Shown piece by piece: positions 1 through 10,499 of a stretch of DNA of 64,000 bases (the stretch's first letter is position 1; the number at the start of each line of letters is the position of its first letter). A program made the position numbers and the translations under genes. This stretch comes from Apoda limacodes. Taxonomy: Eukaryota > Arthropoda > Insecta > Lepidoptera > Limacodidae. The stretch is from positions 29,600,815 to 29,664,814 of the forward strand of contig OX291543.1 in the NCBI GenBank assembly GCA_946406115.1. The letters are read 5' to 3'. The notes beneath the pieces are model-generated. The model did no database searches. It was not told the DNA's origin and worked only from the letters and a program-made list of their open reading frames with translations.

Positions 1-1800
1 TTAATCTGTTTTGTTTTTTTTGTATTCTTTTATTGACATTGTTAACTTTCTCAGCGTTCTCAAACAAGTAAGGATATTTACGTGCAAAAATACACATCTC
101 ATAAATATACAAAGAACACAATGTGAGAATACGCAGCTCTTTAAAGAGAGGTTTACATGATACAGATTGGTCTGATGTTCCGCACAAGGCTCTTATACAT
201 TTTTTTGAGTAACAAATACATTGCGTGCATCAGGTGAATTACCCCACAGAATAAGCCCAGAGTTTACATATGCATGATAAGCTGTTAATCCTGAATGTTT
301 GGACGAAGTTGCTTTTCAAAAGCTCGATGTAGCGCCCAAACGCTTTAATCCGCACAAATACAAACTCCAGTCGCTTTTCAGAACCTCAAAGTAGCGACTG
401 AGCGATTTTGACACCACGCTTTGTATGTGGCTATTAGCCAAAACGCGATGCAGCATTATAGAAGACGCTAAAACGCGCAATAGCAACAAGTTACCAAAAC
501 GCGATGCAGTCTCTGTCGTGGCTCCTGAGACCCTTAGAAGACGCGGCAACTTAATTTCATTTAAATTTAAAATTTTCAAATTATTAATAAATAAATATAA
601 TAAATATAAAATTAAAAATTATAAAAAAACTTTGTCAATGAATTTTCTTTATTGAAGATTTTATAATTTAAAACTGAAATGAAAAAAATCAAAAGTTAGG
701 ATTGACAGTCGCCACCTACCTTATATAGGTAGGTATTTAGACATGGACGTTCTATACAAATCTATTATTTATTCTTATTTATGTCTCGTTCCCATTGCTT
801 GATGTGAACATGGCCTAAGCTTTCTTTCTATATTTTCGTGGTGAGCCTACAGTTTTTGAGAACTGTCAAGTATCGAATGGATCTGGAATGAGATGCAATC
901 AGATGTCTTAAAGAATTTTTAATAGTAAATTTTTTTTAGAATCTGGGCGTAAATGGTACCAAGACTCTCATGTTAACTGTTGGCTATACTGCTATTTTTA
1001 GATTCAGACAATTTTGTCATATGAAAGGTATGAAGCGGGCGCATAAAGACTTAGTAGGGTTCGGAGCGCAAGAAATAAGGTTTGGATTTGTATATAAAAA
1101 TGTTTAAATAGGCTAGGACTGTTGAAATATTTTAAAAGGAACCCTAAATTTGATTGTTTGTTTTTGGAACTAGCCACAAATCGAGGAACTGCAGAATTTA
1201 TTGTTAAAGCAATCTATTGAAGTCTGCTGAGTCGAATAATTTTTGTAATTTTTTTTTGAAAAGATATTTGTAATATATTTTTACTGTGTATTAGAAAGTT
1301 ATTTACACGGCTTATTTTAAGTTACTTACAGTGTAATTTATATAAACAATTTTAATTTAAATGATCTGTAGAAATACACTCTTTTTGGTATATTTTTAAC
1401 TAATGAATATATATAAAACTGATACAAATCTGTGTGATATTGAATATGTTAAATAAAAAGTGAATATTACAGATATAGTTAATAATACTGACAAATAGTT
1501 ACCTTATTACAAATAAATACCTACCTTACCTACATTTCATATTTTGAAATTTTCCCAGTTATTAATTTTCAAAAATAATGTCTTATTGTAATGTATTGTA
1601 ATTTATGTAACTTGTAATAATTTAAATGGCTGCCATGTATATTAAATTAACTTATTCTAAAATGTTATATTATTATCCCTGTCTATGGTTTACTTCACAA
1701 TTGCCTTTTTAATTATTCCTTAATAATTAATAAGACTAAATATTTTTTTTTTTAATTTCTTTAAATTATTACCTTGGTCCGTTATGTTCTCTTCTAGAGT
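1..1800. other. Intergenic AT-rich DNA
   Basis: No gene seen. At 310-560 is a repeat-like segment in which ccaaaacgcgatgcag occurs twice (about 437-452 and 494-509), along with related fragments (agtagcgactgagcg, tgtagcgcccaaacg). It is probably an old mobile-element piece of unknown class. The rest is AT-rich sequence with nothing recognised. Confidence 0.4.
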
Positions 1801-1807
1801 AAAATTT

Positions 1808-1872
1808 TGTCAAATGTAATTTTTCAACAATATTGACAAATGTAATTTTTCAACAATGTTGACAAATGTAAA
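1808..1872. repeat. Short tandem repeat, 26-bp unit
   Basis: About two and a half copies of a 26-bp unit (gacaaatgtaatttttcaac plus aatrtt), nearly identical. A local minisatellite with no evident function. Confidence 0.7.
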
Positions 1873-2318
1873 ACAAGCACTTGGAAATGTATCATACTGG
1901 CCAACCAAAAGGTTGTTTAAACAATATAGCCACAAAGTCCAGAAGTACTATACCAGACAAAAATTAAAAAAATCTGATTTTGGGCTTTTTTGAATTATTT
2001 CTTATATTTATCTATTTATACGTATAAGAAATCAGATGCTTGCATTTGCTCAACTCAGTGTTCTTGGATATTGTCAACACTGTAACCACCGTTTGTTTTG
2101 TTCACCAACACTATTTATTGAAATTGTATTTAATGGTACTGGCATTAAAAAGGGTACTTTATGTGATATTGAATCTTTGTTTTTATTTATTCCTTGGCTT
2201 GGTAGATAAAGACAGCTTGTACTATCAAGAAAACAATCGCTGAACTATAACATGAATTGCTGTCGTGAGCCGTGGCCAGCTTTAACATGTGGGCATGCGT
2301 CAGTACAAGCATCGTATA

Positions 2319-2470
2319 AAGGAGGATATTAAGTGATTCTCCCACAACACAATGGTACCGATTTCGTCCCCGTACGCACACTCCTACACATAGACCTCAC
2401 TGATTTCACAAGTGTGCTTGACCTTTGTACAGAAGGATAGTAAGTGATCTTTATACAAGCGTACTGATGA
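2319..2470. repeat. Dispersed repeat, copy A
   Basis: Shares motifs in the same order with 2815-2968: ccgatttcgtccccgtacgc, then ttcacaag/ttcataag, then ctttgtacagaaggatag and gatctttatacaagcgtact. A short piece recurs near 11358-11390 (gtagaaggatagtaagagat). Class unknown; probably an old transposable element. Confidence 0.55.
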
Positions 2471-2477
2471 AAATATC

Positions 2478-2813
2478 AAAATTTTAGTATCATCTGTAAC
2501 AAACTGTCATGCGTTCGTTTACGAATTTTTTGTTATTTTTGTCACTTTTGCCACCGAAAAATGAAACTTTAGACCCATGTCCGGAGGTGGGGTTTTTGTG
2601 TTAATCTGTCAAACTGCCTATACACATGCATTGTTTATGATTGTGTGTGTATTACCGTAGTGTGTACGTCAACCGTTCGTTTTGTAACCAAACATTTTGT
2701 AAGTAACGTTTCAAAGCTACACGAACGGCATGTGTCGGTGGCAAAACTGGTGTTATCAAAAGTGTGAAAAGTATCATTTGTGGGAACTCTTAACCCTAGA
2801 ACGAACGCGCCCT
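2478..2813. mobile_element. MITE-like element, copy 1 (gggcgcgttcg terminus)
   Basis: Closely similar along most of its length to the better preserved element at 42913-43236: cgtcaaccgttcgttttg, gtcggtggcaaaactggtgt and tatcaaaagtgtgaaaagta are shared. The right end carries the terminal motif cgaacgcgccct. The left terminus is degraded. Non-autonomous; no open frame. Confidence 0.6.
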
Positions 2814-2814
2814 T

Positions 2815-2968
2815 AGTCGTCCTTATACAAGTGTACTGATTTTGTGGCCGTAGTCCCGTACCCGTACGCATACCTATATACACAGATCTGGCTAGTTTCA
2901 TAAGGGTTCTTGTCCTGTGTACAGAAAAATAGATCTTTATAGAAGCGTACCGATTTCGTCCCCGTGCT
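2815..2968. repeat. Dispersed repeat, copy B
   Basis: Second copy of the repeat at 2319-2470, same orientation, diverged. The MITE at 2478-2813 sits between the two copies. Confidence 0.5.
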
Positions 2969-2969
2969 A

Positions 2970-3917
2970 ATACATAAAAACAGTAAAAATACAGAATTAA
3001 TTTTTTCGGTGTGTTTAATGTAGAGGGGTGCACTATTTTTCAAATCATCACCACTAGGGGTCACAAAACTGGTCTTACAAAAATTGAAAAAGTGGGTGAA
3101 CCGGGTTTACACACATTTTTATTTTTATTTCTTTTTTGGAGTTTTATATGGCAGTTGCCCCCCCTAGCCGGACATGGGTTGGCATATTTAAGGGATAATT
3201 TAGTCATAAAACGTACCTATTCGGATCACCCGCATATTTTACTTCTACTACACTACACTGTCTTTCAACAGTCGTTCGTTCAAACTTCCTTCCTTGTAGA
3301 GGCAGTTCGTAAGTGTGATGACGTTAAGTCGTGTTGGCGTGCCATTGCTTCACTAACGATTTTGTACGGTCGTCACTACAGGATCGTCTAAAGGTGCGAA
3401 CAGATTATTTTGCAATGCAACATTTCCCGTACATTTTATTGTGTTCGCGAACGCACAAAAATCAACTGCGCCCACGCTACGTGCATTCGCAGGGCGTGCG
3501 TTGGTTCCTGCCTATTATCGGCGGTTTTCGACGAACGCTTTGAGTGTGCGCAAAGTAATCTGGGCGGCTAATTCGCGGCGGACCTGCCCGCGATATTTAA
3601 ATTGACGATTGTAAAAATGGATGGAGATGACGACTAGGACTTTTTTTATACAATAGTGTTCTAAAATAATTGAAACACCAATATAGTCATGTGCACTTCA
3701 AAATTAAACGGCTCCATGGCGTGCGCGCTGAACCCTGCCAGGACTGGCCGTGGTTGAGGCGCGCAGTGCGAGATCGTCCACATATATTCTTGTTGCATTG
3801 CATCTTGTGTTTCAAATAATCTGTACCTACCTTAACAGTCAACTGTTCGCCAAACCTTTCACGAGTAGAGAAGTAGTTCGTCAGTATTTGATGATGCAAC
3901 GCGATCATTTTATATTT
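2970..3917. other. Intergenic DNA, probable repeat debris
   Basis: No gene. Two segments are inverted relatives: 3391-3421 (gaacagattattttgcaatg) and 3794-3832 (gttgcattgcatcttgtgtt, caaataatctgtacctacct). This suggests a degraded inverted-repeat element spanning about 3.39-3.83 kb. Several apparent reading frames here carry no protein signature. Confidence 0.35.
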
Positions 3918-4170
3918 TATCTACTAGCTTTTGCCCGCGGTTTCGCCCGCCCGTAATTCGGTTATCGGTGTTTCGGATTCCAACGGCAACGGCATCTTCT
4001 TAATTATATGAAAAATTCGACTCACGCTTGACGTTTTTAAGTAACCTATGTTCTTCCCATGGACTCAAACTATCTCCATGCAAAATTTTCCCGTAGTTCT
4101 ACCCGGCCGACGAAGCTTCCTAAATCCTGCCCAACCTAAATAGACCCTCCTTATCGGATTCTTTTTCGAA
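3918..4170 (+). repeat. Dispersed lepidopteran repeat (agcttttgcccgcggtttcg type)
   Basis: Begins ctactagcttttgcccgcgg and continues with aagtaacctatgttcttccc and tctccatgcaaaattttccc. This is the order seen in a very common dispersed repeat of Lepidoptera ending in an 'agtttaggcgtgat'-like part, here degraded. Related pieces appear at 31140-31205, 41470-41550 and 59740-59805 on the other strand. The class assignment is left open. Confidence 0.5.
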
Positions 4171-4683
4171 ATGATTTTTACATTCTCTGTTTACATTTCA
4201 TAAGCAGTAGCAGTCCTTTCCAGTTATTAAGACTTAAAGACATCAGTGCGATTGTAAACAGTTTCGAGGACATGATAAACGGGTTCACTCCTTTTTATAG
4301 CTGGATAGGTCATGTTTGACAGTTTTGTGGAACTGATTTCGATGTCGAATCACACAAACATCTCAAACACCTCGACGCATTGCCAGTCAACATTCTTATA
4401 GTCCACAAAGGCTTGACACATGGGCTGATGTCTGAGGACGTCTTTTATATAGTCTGCCTCACTGTTTGAATGTGATATAGTGCTGTAACCCCCTATGAAG
4501 GTGGTTGAAAATCGTTCAATAAAGGCAAGAAGGTTTCCAATCTATTTCTGATAATGACCCTCGAAATAGCTTATAAACTTGGCAAGATCTGGCAATAATT
4601 TTTAGCTGGGTGTTATCTCCCGTATTGAAAAATAGGTTCAAAATGTCATGTATTAAACTCAAGAACAGAAGTATTATTTTTTC

Positions 4684-5145
4684 TGACTTACTATGCAGTT
4701 GGCTGATGCAGCCATTACTGCTTCACTGGGCTTTTGGGGCGAGACTCTGAAGGAGTCTCAGCCCATATAGCACCCAACGCTCAAGGGCTCCCCGCAGGGG
4801 GAGTCTCGGCTTGGGTTGTCGCTCTTGGGGTCGTCCCTTCGACCAGTGTGAGCCTCGAACTCGAAGGTAATTCAGTGCCAGGAGGGGAGTTCCCCATTAC
4901 GCGGTTGCGATTGCGAGAGAGTGGACGCGAGAAGCGCCCCGGCACTCTTCGCATACCTCGTGTATCCGTTCGTTCGCCGACGAACTTGGGCACGTCGGCG
5001 TCGTGTTAGGGGGGAAGCCCTATTAGAGAAGGTCGTTGATACTATTCACGCTATCCGGATAACAAGATCGTCGTCTAGGGTTGTTAGTACGTGCCGAGGC
5101 CGCCTATACAATAGTTTTTCGACCGTGCCGAGGTCGGTAATAATA
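4684..5145. repeat. GC-rich insert of unknown origin
   Basis: A 460-bp block much richer in GC than its flanks, with a perfect 7-bp-stem hairpin near the start (gagactctgaaggagtctc) and a repeated cgtgccgagg/cgtgccgaggtcgg near the end. Open frames on both strands exist only because of the GC content; none resembles a known domain. It may be an untranslated part of a retrotransposon. Confidence 0.35.
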
Positions 5146-5482
5146 ATGAAGTAAAGTACCTACAATGTCATTTTTGCCGTATGAAAATTACATTTTATAC
5201 CTAGTCTGCCCCCCCTAGTCCAAAATCTGGCTACGCTCTTGTATGGAGTACTTCCTGTTATCCTAGAATCATGAAATTTCACACACAAATGGTTTGAGTA
5301 GTAATTGTGAAGTACAGACGAACTGAGATTGTTTTCCAAATGGCAACTTAGATGCTGATTCTTAGTTCTAAAACTTCGGGAAGAATTGCTATTCCTACAA
5401 AATCGGACAAACCCATAGACTTCGAGTCCTGTTTTTGTATATGAATTGCGCGAGAGCGTCACAACTAAGATTGGCCACGCTT

Positions 5483-5605
5483 TAAAGAGACAATGCGAAC
5501 CTGCGGTCTCTTTCTATCAACGTCCGTAATTTTGTTTGTTGAGGTTTATTCAAATTAAATTAGATAGAGATCTTCGTTTCGCTTCATCTCTGTCAGCTGT
5601 TACAT
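5483..5605. repeat. Dispersed repeat, copy with partner at 56284-56415
   Basis: Shares tctttctatcaac, ttttgtttgttga and gtttcgctt-catctctgtca in order with 56284-56415. Both copies carry inverted 'aaagagaca ... tctctttcta' motifs, suggesting a small hairpin-forming non-autonomous element. Confidence 0.5.
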
Positions 5606-6097
5606 ATTTGCACAGCTTTAACAGCACATACAAATAAATATCCTTTATTTAGGAATTTAGGATTTTTTTTTCTCGTGGTTCCTTCCAGAAATACAATGCT
5701 GCAAAATTAAAATGGTATCTATCTAGTCATCAAAATTTAGAGGATGAGAAAATTACGAACATATATTTTGTAACCTAGACAAGTGTTGTCTTTGGGTTTA
5801 CTAACTGAAATGAAAACTTAAATGAATTGAGATAAAATTTATGTTTATACAATAAAAAAAAAAAATCACCGTTCTCAAGACCCATTTATACATGTTTACT
5901 AGGAAAGAGTGTCGCACTAATCATCAAAACTATCAACTACGCATTTATTTTAAAAAAAAAATCAAATTAATTTTATTAACTAAAATTTCACGTGGCATTT
6001 TATTATGCAAAATTATCGTAGGATATCGTTAAAAAAACCAATGTGTCAAAAAAATGAATGTCGATAAAAAAAGAGCGTCGATATAATAAATTTTATC

Positions 6098-6348
6098 AAG
6101 ATCTTCATTTTAGATGACAGCTGTCAAACTATAAAAGGCTATATCTCCGTAACTATAGATCGTAGACTAGTAGTTTCATTACAAAAGTGATAGATCTGAT
6201 TAAGATCTTCAATTCAGATGACAGCTGTCAAACTATAACAGGCTATATTTCCGTAATTATAGATTGTAGACTAGAGGTTTCATTACAAAAGTGATAGATC
6301 TCACCAAGATCTTCATTTCAGATGACAGCTGTCAAACTATAAAAGGCA
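6098..6348. repeat. 104-bp tandem repeat, array 1 (2.4 units)
   Basis: Units start at 6098, 6202 and 6306, exactly 104 bp apart, each opening aagatcttcattt. Each unit contains the perfect 12-bp palindrome tgacagctgtca (6115-6126, 6219-6230, 6323-6334), which includes an E-box core CAGCTG. The same unit, inverted, recurs at 14215-14700. Confidence 0.85.
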
Positions 6349-6424
6349 CCATAACTATAAAATAAAATAAAAAAAAACTTATTAAAATACAAATTCAGTA
6401 AACTTCAATTGTTTATACCTGACA

Positions 6425-6510
6425 TATACCTGATAGGCTACTAGTACTAATATGAGACCATATCTTAGTGAGGAAGACACATATACCTCATAGGCTACTA
6501 GTACGGATAC
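6425..6510. repeat. Short direct duplication
   Basis: The phrase catatacctgataggctact-agtac recurs as catatacctcataggctact-agtac about 57 bp later. Confidence 0.55.
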
Positions 6511-6568
6511 TAATGGTTAAACTACGATTTCAAATAATCTATATCAGTTATCGACTAAAATATTCTAT

Positions 6569-6767
6569 AAAAACTGGTTGCCTGTAAAGTCGGTGTACGG
6601 GCGAAAGTTTTACGTGACAATGATTTTATGTCTGTCTCTCTCGCTCTTAGGCGGGCGCGTGCCTCTCACTCGCTCTCATTGTGAGCGCATAACGTGAGCG
6701 GAGCGTAACGCAGTTTCTTGAAGTGTCACCCGGCAAACCAATTTATAAGACGTTGTCACGTCAAAAT
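6569..6767 (+). mobile_element. Young interspersed repeat, copy 1
   Basis: A 199-bp block starting aaaaactggttgcctgtaaa and ending acgttgtcacgtcaaaa. It is nearly identical to 9982-10178 in the same orientation; the only internal difference I see is ggtgtacgg versus ggtatacgg. It contains a CT-rich stretch (gtctgtctctctcgctctta) and inverted gagcgcataacgtgagcg motifs. No coding capacity, so a non-autonomous element of unknown class. Confidence 0.75.
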
Positions 6768-6869
6768 CTAATAATTTTTTGTAATGATTTTATTTCGAAA
6801 ATATATCTTGTGTACAGCAACACAATTTATTGCTATTTTAAAAGTGTTGTACTGCGTTTTAAAGGTAAG

Positions 6870-9640
6870 TAGTAAGTTTGAATTTCCCGGAATAGAAACT
6901 AGCCCATGGCCTTTTACGTCTCTGTAGTTATATAGGTATGTGCCAAATTTTAGCTTAATTGGATTCTATGTTGCCGTGTGATTGAGTAACAAACAAACAA
7001 GCAAGTATCAACATTGTTGCATTTTTTAATATGGTTTACAATGCGTTTTTTTTGTTTTATTGTCAAAATGGTTCATTTCTCAGGTTCCGTATCCAAATAG
7101 AAAATAACGGAATTCTTATGAATTTGTAATGTCTGTCGGTCGATTCGTATATCATCTACTTGTAATTCGTTGGGTATATTCTAATGAGATTTTACAAAGA
7201 TGTGTCTTTTGTAAACTGCCTTAAAAACCAGATATGTAGTCCGTACATTGAATTGAAGGGATGACATTTTTACATTTAAATTACACACATTTCAAGGTAA
7301 ATTACATTTGACTTACCTACTGATAAATCAATGTCAACATTTAATCTAAACATGTTCGACAAAGACACAAATCCTAACACAAAATAAAGCTAAGGTTATT
7401 CCGCCGTTAATTTGTTTTATTACAAAGGGCGATATGTTGAATATAATATGTTATATATATTTTTAAATAAGGTATAAATATATCGTTAAATAGTCGCAAA
7501 AACTTATTCATCTATAAAATGGCAGTGAATTAAACATAAACAGAGTTTTCATAAAGTATCAATTACACAAACTGGTAATTTTTTTTATTATAAATATCAA
7601 ATAATGATTATAGAGGGCTTATTTATGATAAAGTCTATGATAAAAATGTAAAGTCGTGTTTTAGAGTTTAGGCATCCCTGAAGTATATATTTTTCATCAC
7701 ATACTCGTAAGCAGTGTCATAACGTGCAGGTAAAGCGGGTGCTAAGACATTCATTACTCCCACGGGCTTGTTTCTTCTTTTCTCAAGGCAAAGCAGGAGT
7801 TCATAGAACTCATGGGCGGTAATGCCGCACCGTAAGTACTGTCTATTCTATAACGTATGTATAAAAGCTGTCCTGTTAAAAATATGAACTACGCGCCAGG
7901 TTAGCAATTACAAGTTTAAACTTTAGCTAAAACTTTTCATTAATTCTCTAGCCGTAGGTAGTTTTCTCTACTTATATTCCTGCCATTACAATTGTGTTTT
8001 GGTGAGTTTATTTATTTATTGACTTAATATTTTTATTTATTTACTCGCAAAAATAACGAACACCATTGTGTGTAACACGGGCGGTACGAAAATTACAAAC
8101 TAGAGTCATTAAAGCTATCAGCCTTAGGCTTCTAAATAGTCTCTCGTTAGTAATTTTCTCCTTACCGCCGTAAATACACAATGTACTCGTACTATTAAAT
8201 TTTAGGCAGTATTTTTGTATATTTATGTAGATACAGAAGATCAGAGGCATTCAAAACTTTGCTAGCCAAGAACGTGGACCGTTACATTTCATTGATGTTT
8301 TTTTTAAATCACCGTTTTTTATTTCACAAAGGCCCTGAAGCATGTAATTGATATATATTGGGTCTGAAATAATGCTAGAACGCGAATCAGAATTGGATAC
8401 GTCATCAAATGACGCAGAGATGTATTCAGTGATAAGTCGATGTTATATCCCCGCGGCGATCGGATTCATATCCGAATTAATAATCTCGGTGATGTGGGGA
8501 CTTAAACATTGAATAATAAGGGAATTAATTTCTTGGAGGTGGTATTTTTGCGTTATAGAAAAATACCGTTCTTTCTGACAATTTAAGTGGCACAATGCTA
8601 ATACGTTGAACAACTGAGTCTAAGGTTGTGGGTTTATTTTCTAGTAGGCGAACCAAAAAGTTTAATAAATTATTTTAAAGAGATTAATTAAGAGTACGTT
8701 TCATTGGCTCTTCCAAACTTCAACATCTGGTACCTGTGTAATTTTTTGATGCTTAAAAAAGTTTAGGAAACAATGTGATTCATAACGATTACTATTTCAT
8801 TAAAAATTACAAATTAGAAACAGTTTCCACCCAGGAATAACCTTTTTTTCGTATCGTCACTAGAGCTAAAGGTATTATAGGCTTCCGTCATTTGTAACAT
8901 CTACAAAACGTTTCAATATAAAAAAAATCTACGTTCTAGTACTTAGTTCTAAGTTCTACTTATGCAACTAAGGACGTACTTGACTTCAGCCATGAATAGT
9001 AACATCTAAATGCCACATCAAGTTTGTTTCGATAAATCTTTGTACAACAATATTAGGTGGATTCAATTTCCGCGTTTCAATATAACTGATATTTCGTAGC
9101 TTCAGGACTAATGTGATTTAAATGTGTGTTTCGAGTCTGTTGACATATAAATGTTGTCCCGTGTTAGCGATATTCATATATGTTGAAATCGAACGTATTT
9201 GTCATCGTTGGCATTATGTAGTTTGAATTAGGTTTAATGCAATTGCGGACAACAATGTCCTTTGACTGTGGCCAGCACAAGAAGCTTATATATTGATGGC
9301 CGGCACAAAGTAAGCATAAACTAAATGTCAACACGAGATCAAGTGACTGAATTAATTTAATTAGTACTCATGGATATTAATTAAAAAGTGGCACTAATTA
9401 TTACACGGATGTCCAAATAAATTTTGCGTCCGAGGAGGAAAAAAACCAGTTAAGTACTTATCGTACATGCAATTAGTTAAGGTTTCGTACAGTAAGAATT
9501 ATTGCTCTATCTTAAAAATTATGAACCGATTTTGTTCAAAACTATTTTATATTTAATAATAAAAAGCACCAGATGACGCCTAAATTAATTGACAAAACGT
9601 TTAAAAAAACTGTGTTTTTATTTATATTATTAATTCAAAA
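6870..9640. other. Intergenic AT-rich DNA
   Basis: No gene seen. At 6870-7000 a fragment reads like the tail of the common lepidopteran dispersed repeat (ctagcccatggccttttacg ... gtgattgagtaacaaacaaa). The remainder is AT-rich sequence with no feature I can name. Confidence 0.4.
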
Positions 9641-9644
9641 TACA

Positions 9645-9981
9645 AAATCGGCCAAGTGCGAGTCGAACTCGCGCACGAAGGGTTCCGTACCATTATCTAT
9701 AAAAATGGCAAAAAAAATCACGTTTGTTGTATGGGAGCCCCCTTAAATATTTATTTTATTCTGTTTTTTATTATTTTTTGTTATAGCGGCAACAAAAATA
9801 CATCTTCTGTGAAAATTTGAACTGTCTATCACGGTTCATGAGATACAGCCTGGTGACAGACGGACTGACGGACGGACGGACGGACAATTAGACGGGTAAT
9901 TGGGTTCCCTTAATTACTTTTCGGGTTAAGGGTAAGATGAGCCTAATTCCAAAATTTCATGCAAATCGGTTCACAGTAAAA
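9645..9981 (+). mobile_element. Lepidopteran dispersed repeat (ggccaagtgcgagtcg type)
   Basis: Carries in order the landmarks of one of the commonest repeats in Lepidoptera: ggccaagtgcgagtcgaact, aagggttccgtaccat, gttgtatgggagccccctta, gttatagcggcaacaaaaat, catgagatacagcctggtga, and a (ggac)n microsatellite at about 9860-9885. It is non-coding here. The young repeat at 9982 abuts its 3' end. Confidence 0.75.
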
Positions 9982-10178
9982 AAAAACTGGTTGCCTGTAA
10001 AGTCGGTATACGGGCGAAAGTTTTACGTGACAATGATTTTATGTCTGTCTCTCTCGCTCTTAGGCGGGCGCGTGCCTCTCACTCGCTCTCATTGTGAGCG
10101 CATAACGTGAGCGGAGCGTAACGCAGTTTCTTGAAGTGTCACCCGGCAAACCAATTTATAAGACGTTGTCACGTCAAA
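9982..10178 (+). mobile_element. Young interspersed repeat, copy 2
   Basis: Almost identical 197-bp copy of 6569-6767, inserted at the end of the preceding dispersed repeat. The high identity over 3.4 kb separation indicates recent mobilisation or local duplication. Confidence 0.75.
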
Positions 10179-10355
10179 AAATCGGAGGTAAGACCCTATT
10201 TTCGCTTTAATGACTGCATCATATGGTTGTAATGTGTTTTCCACAATACTATTCTTATTTAGAGAGATCAGAAAAATGTTTCAGATTTCGTTTTAATTTG
10301 AAACGAAAGCGAGGAAATAGAAAAAGTTACAAATAGGTCAAAAAATATATTATAC

Positions 10356-10482
10356 CGCAACACACTTTTCTCACCCGGCGCGCCGTCAAAAATCTGTGAA
10401 CTTACAACGACACTAGCGACCAACACCCAAGGTCAGAAGATTATAAAAATTTGTTGTACCGTGCAGAATTTTATAATTACAA
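10356..10482. mobile_element. Small MITE, relative of the core at 39157-39282
   Basis: Terminal regions (accgcaacacacttttctca ... aatttgttgtaccgtgcag) and inner motifs (acccggcg, gtcaaaaatc, tagcgacca) follow the same order as the MITE core inside the large palindrome at 38983-39456. Degraded, with imperfect inverted ends. Confidence 0.5.
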
Positions 10483-10499
10483 AAAACCTTGAATTGCGA

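Noticed and set aside
4734..5009. 91-codon frame in the GC-rich block
   Set aside because: Equally long frames on the opposite strand; composition effect, no known motif.
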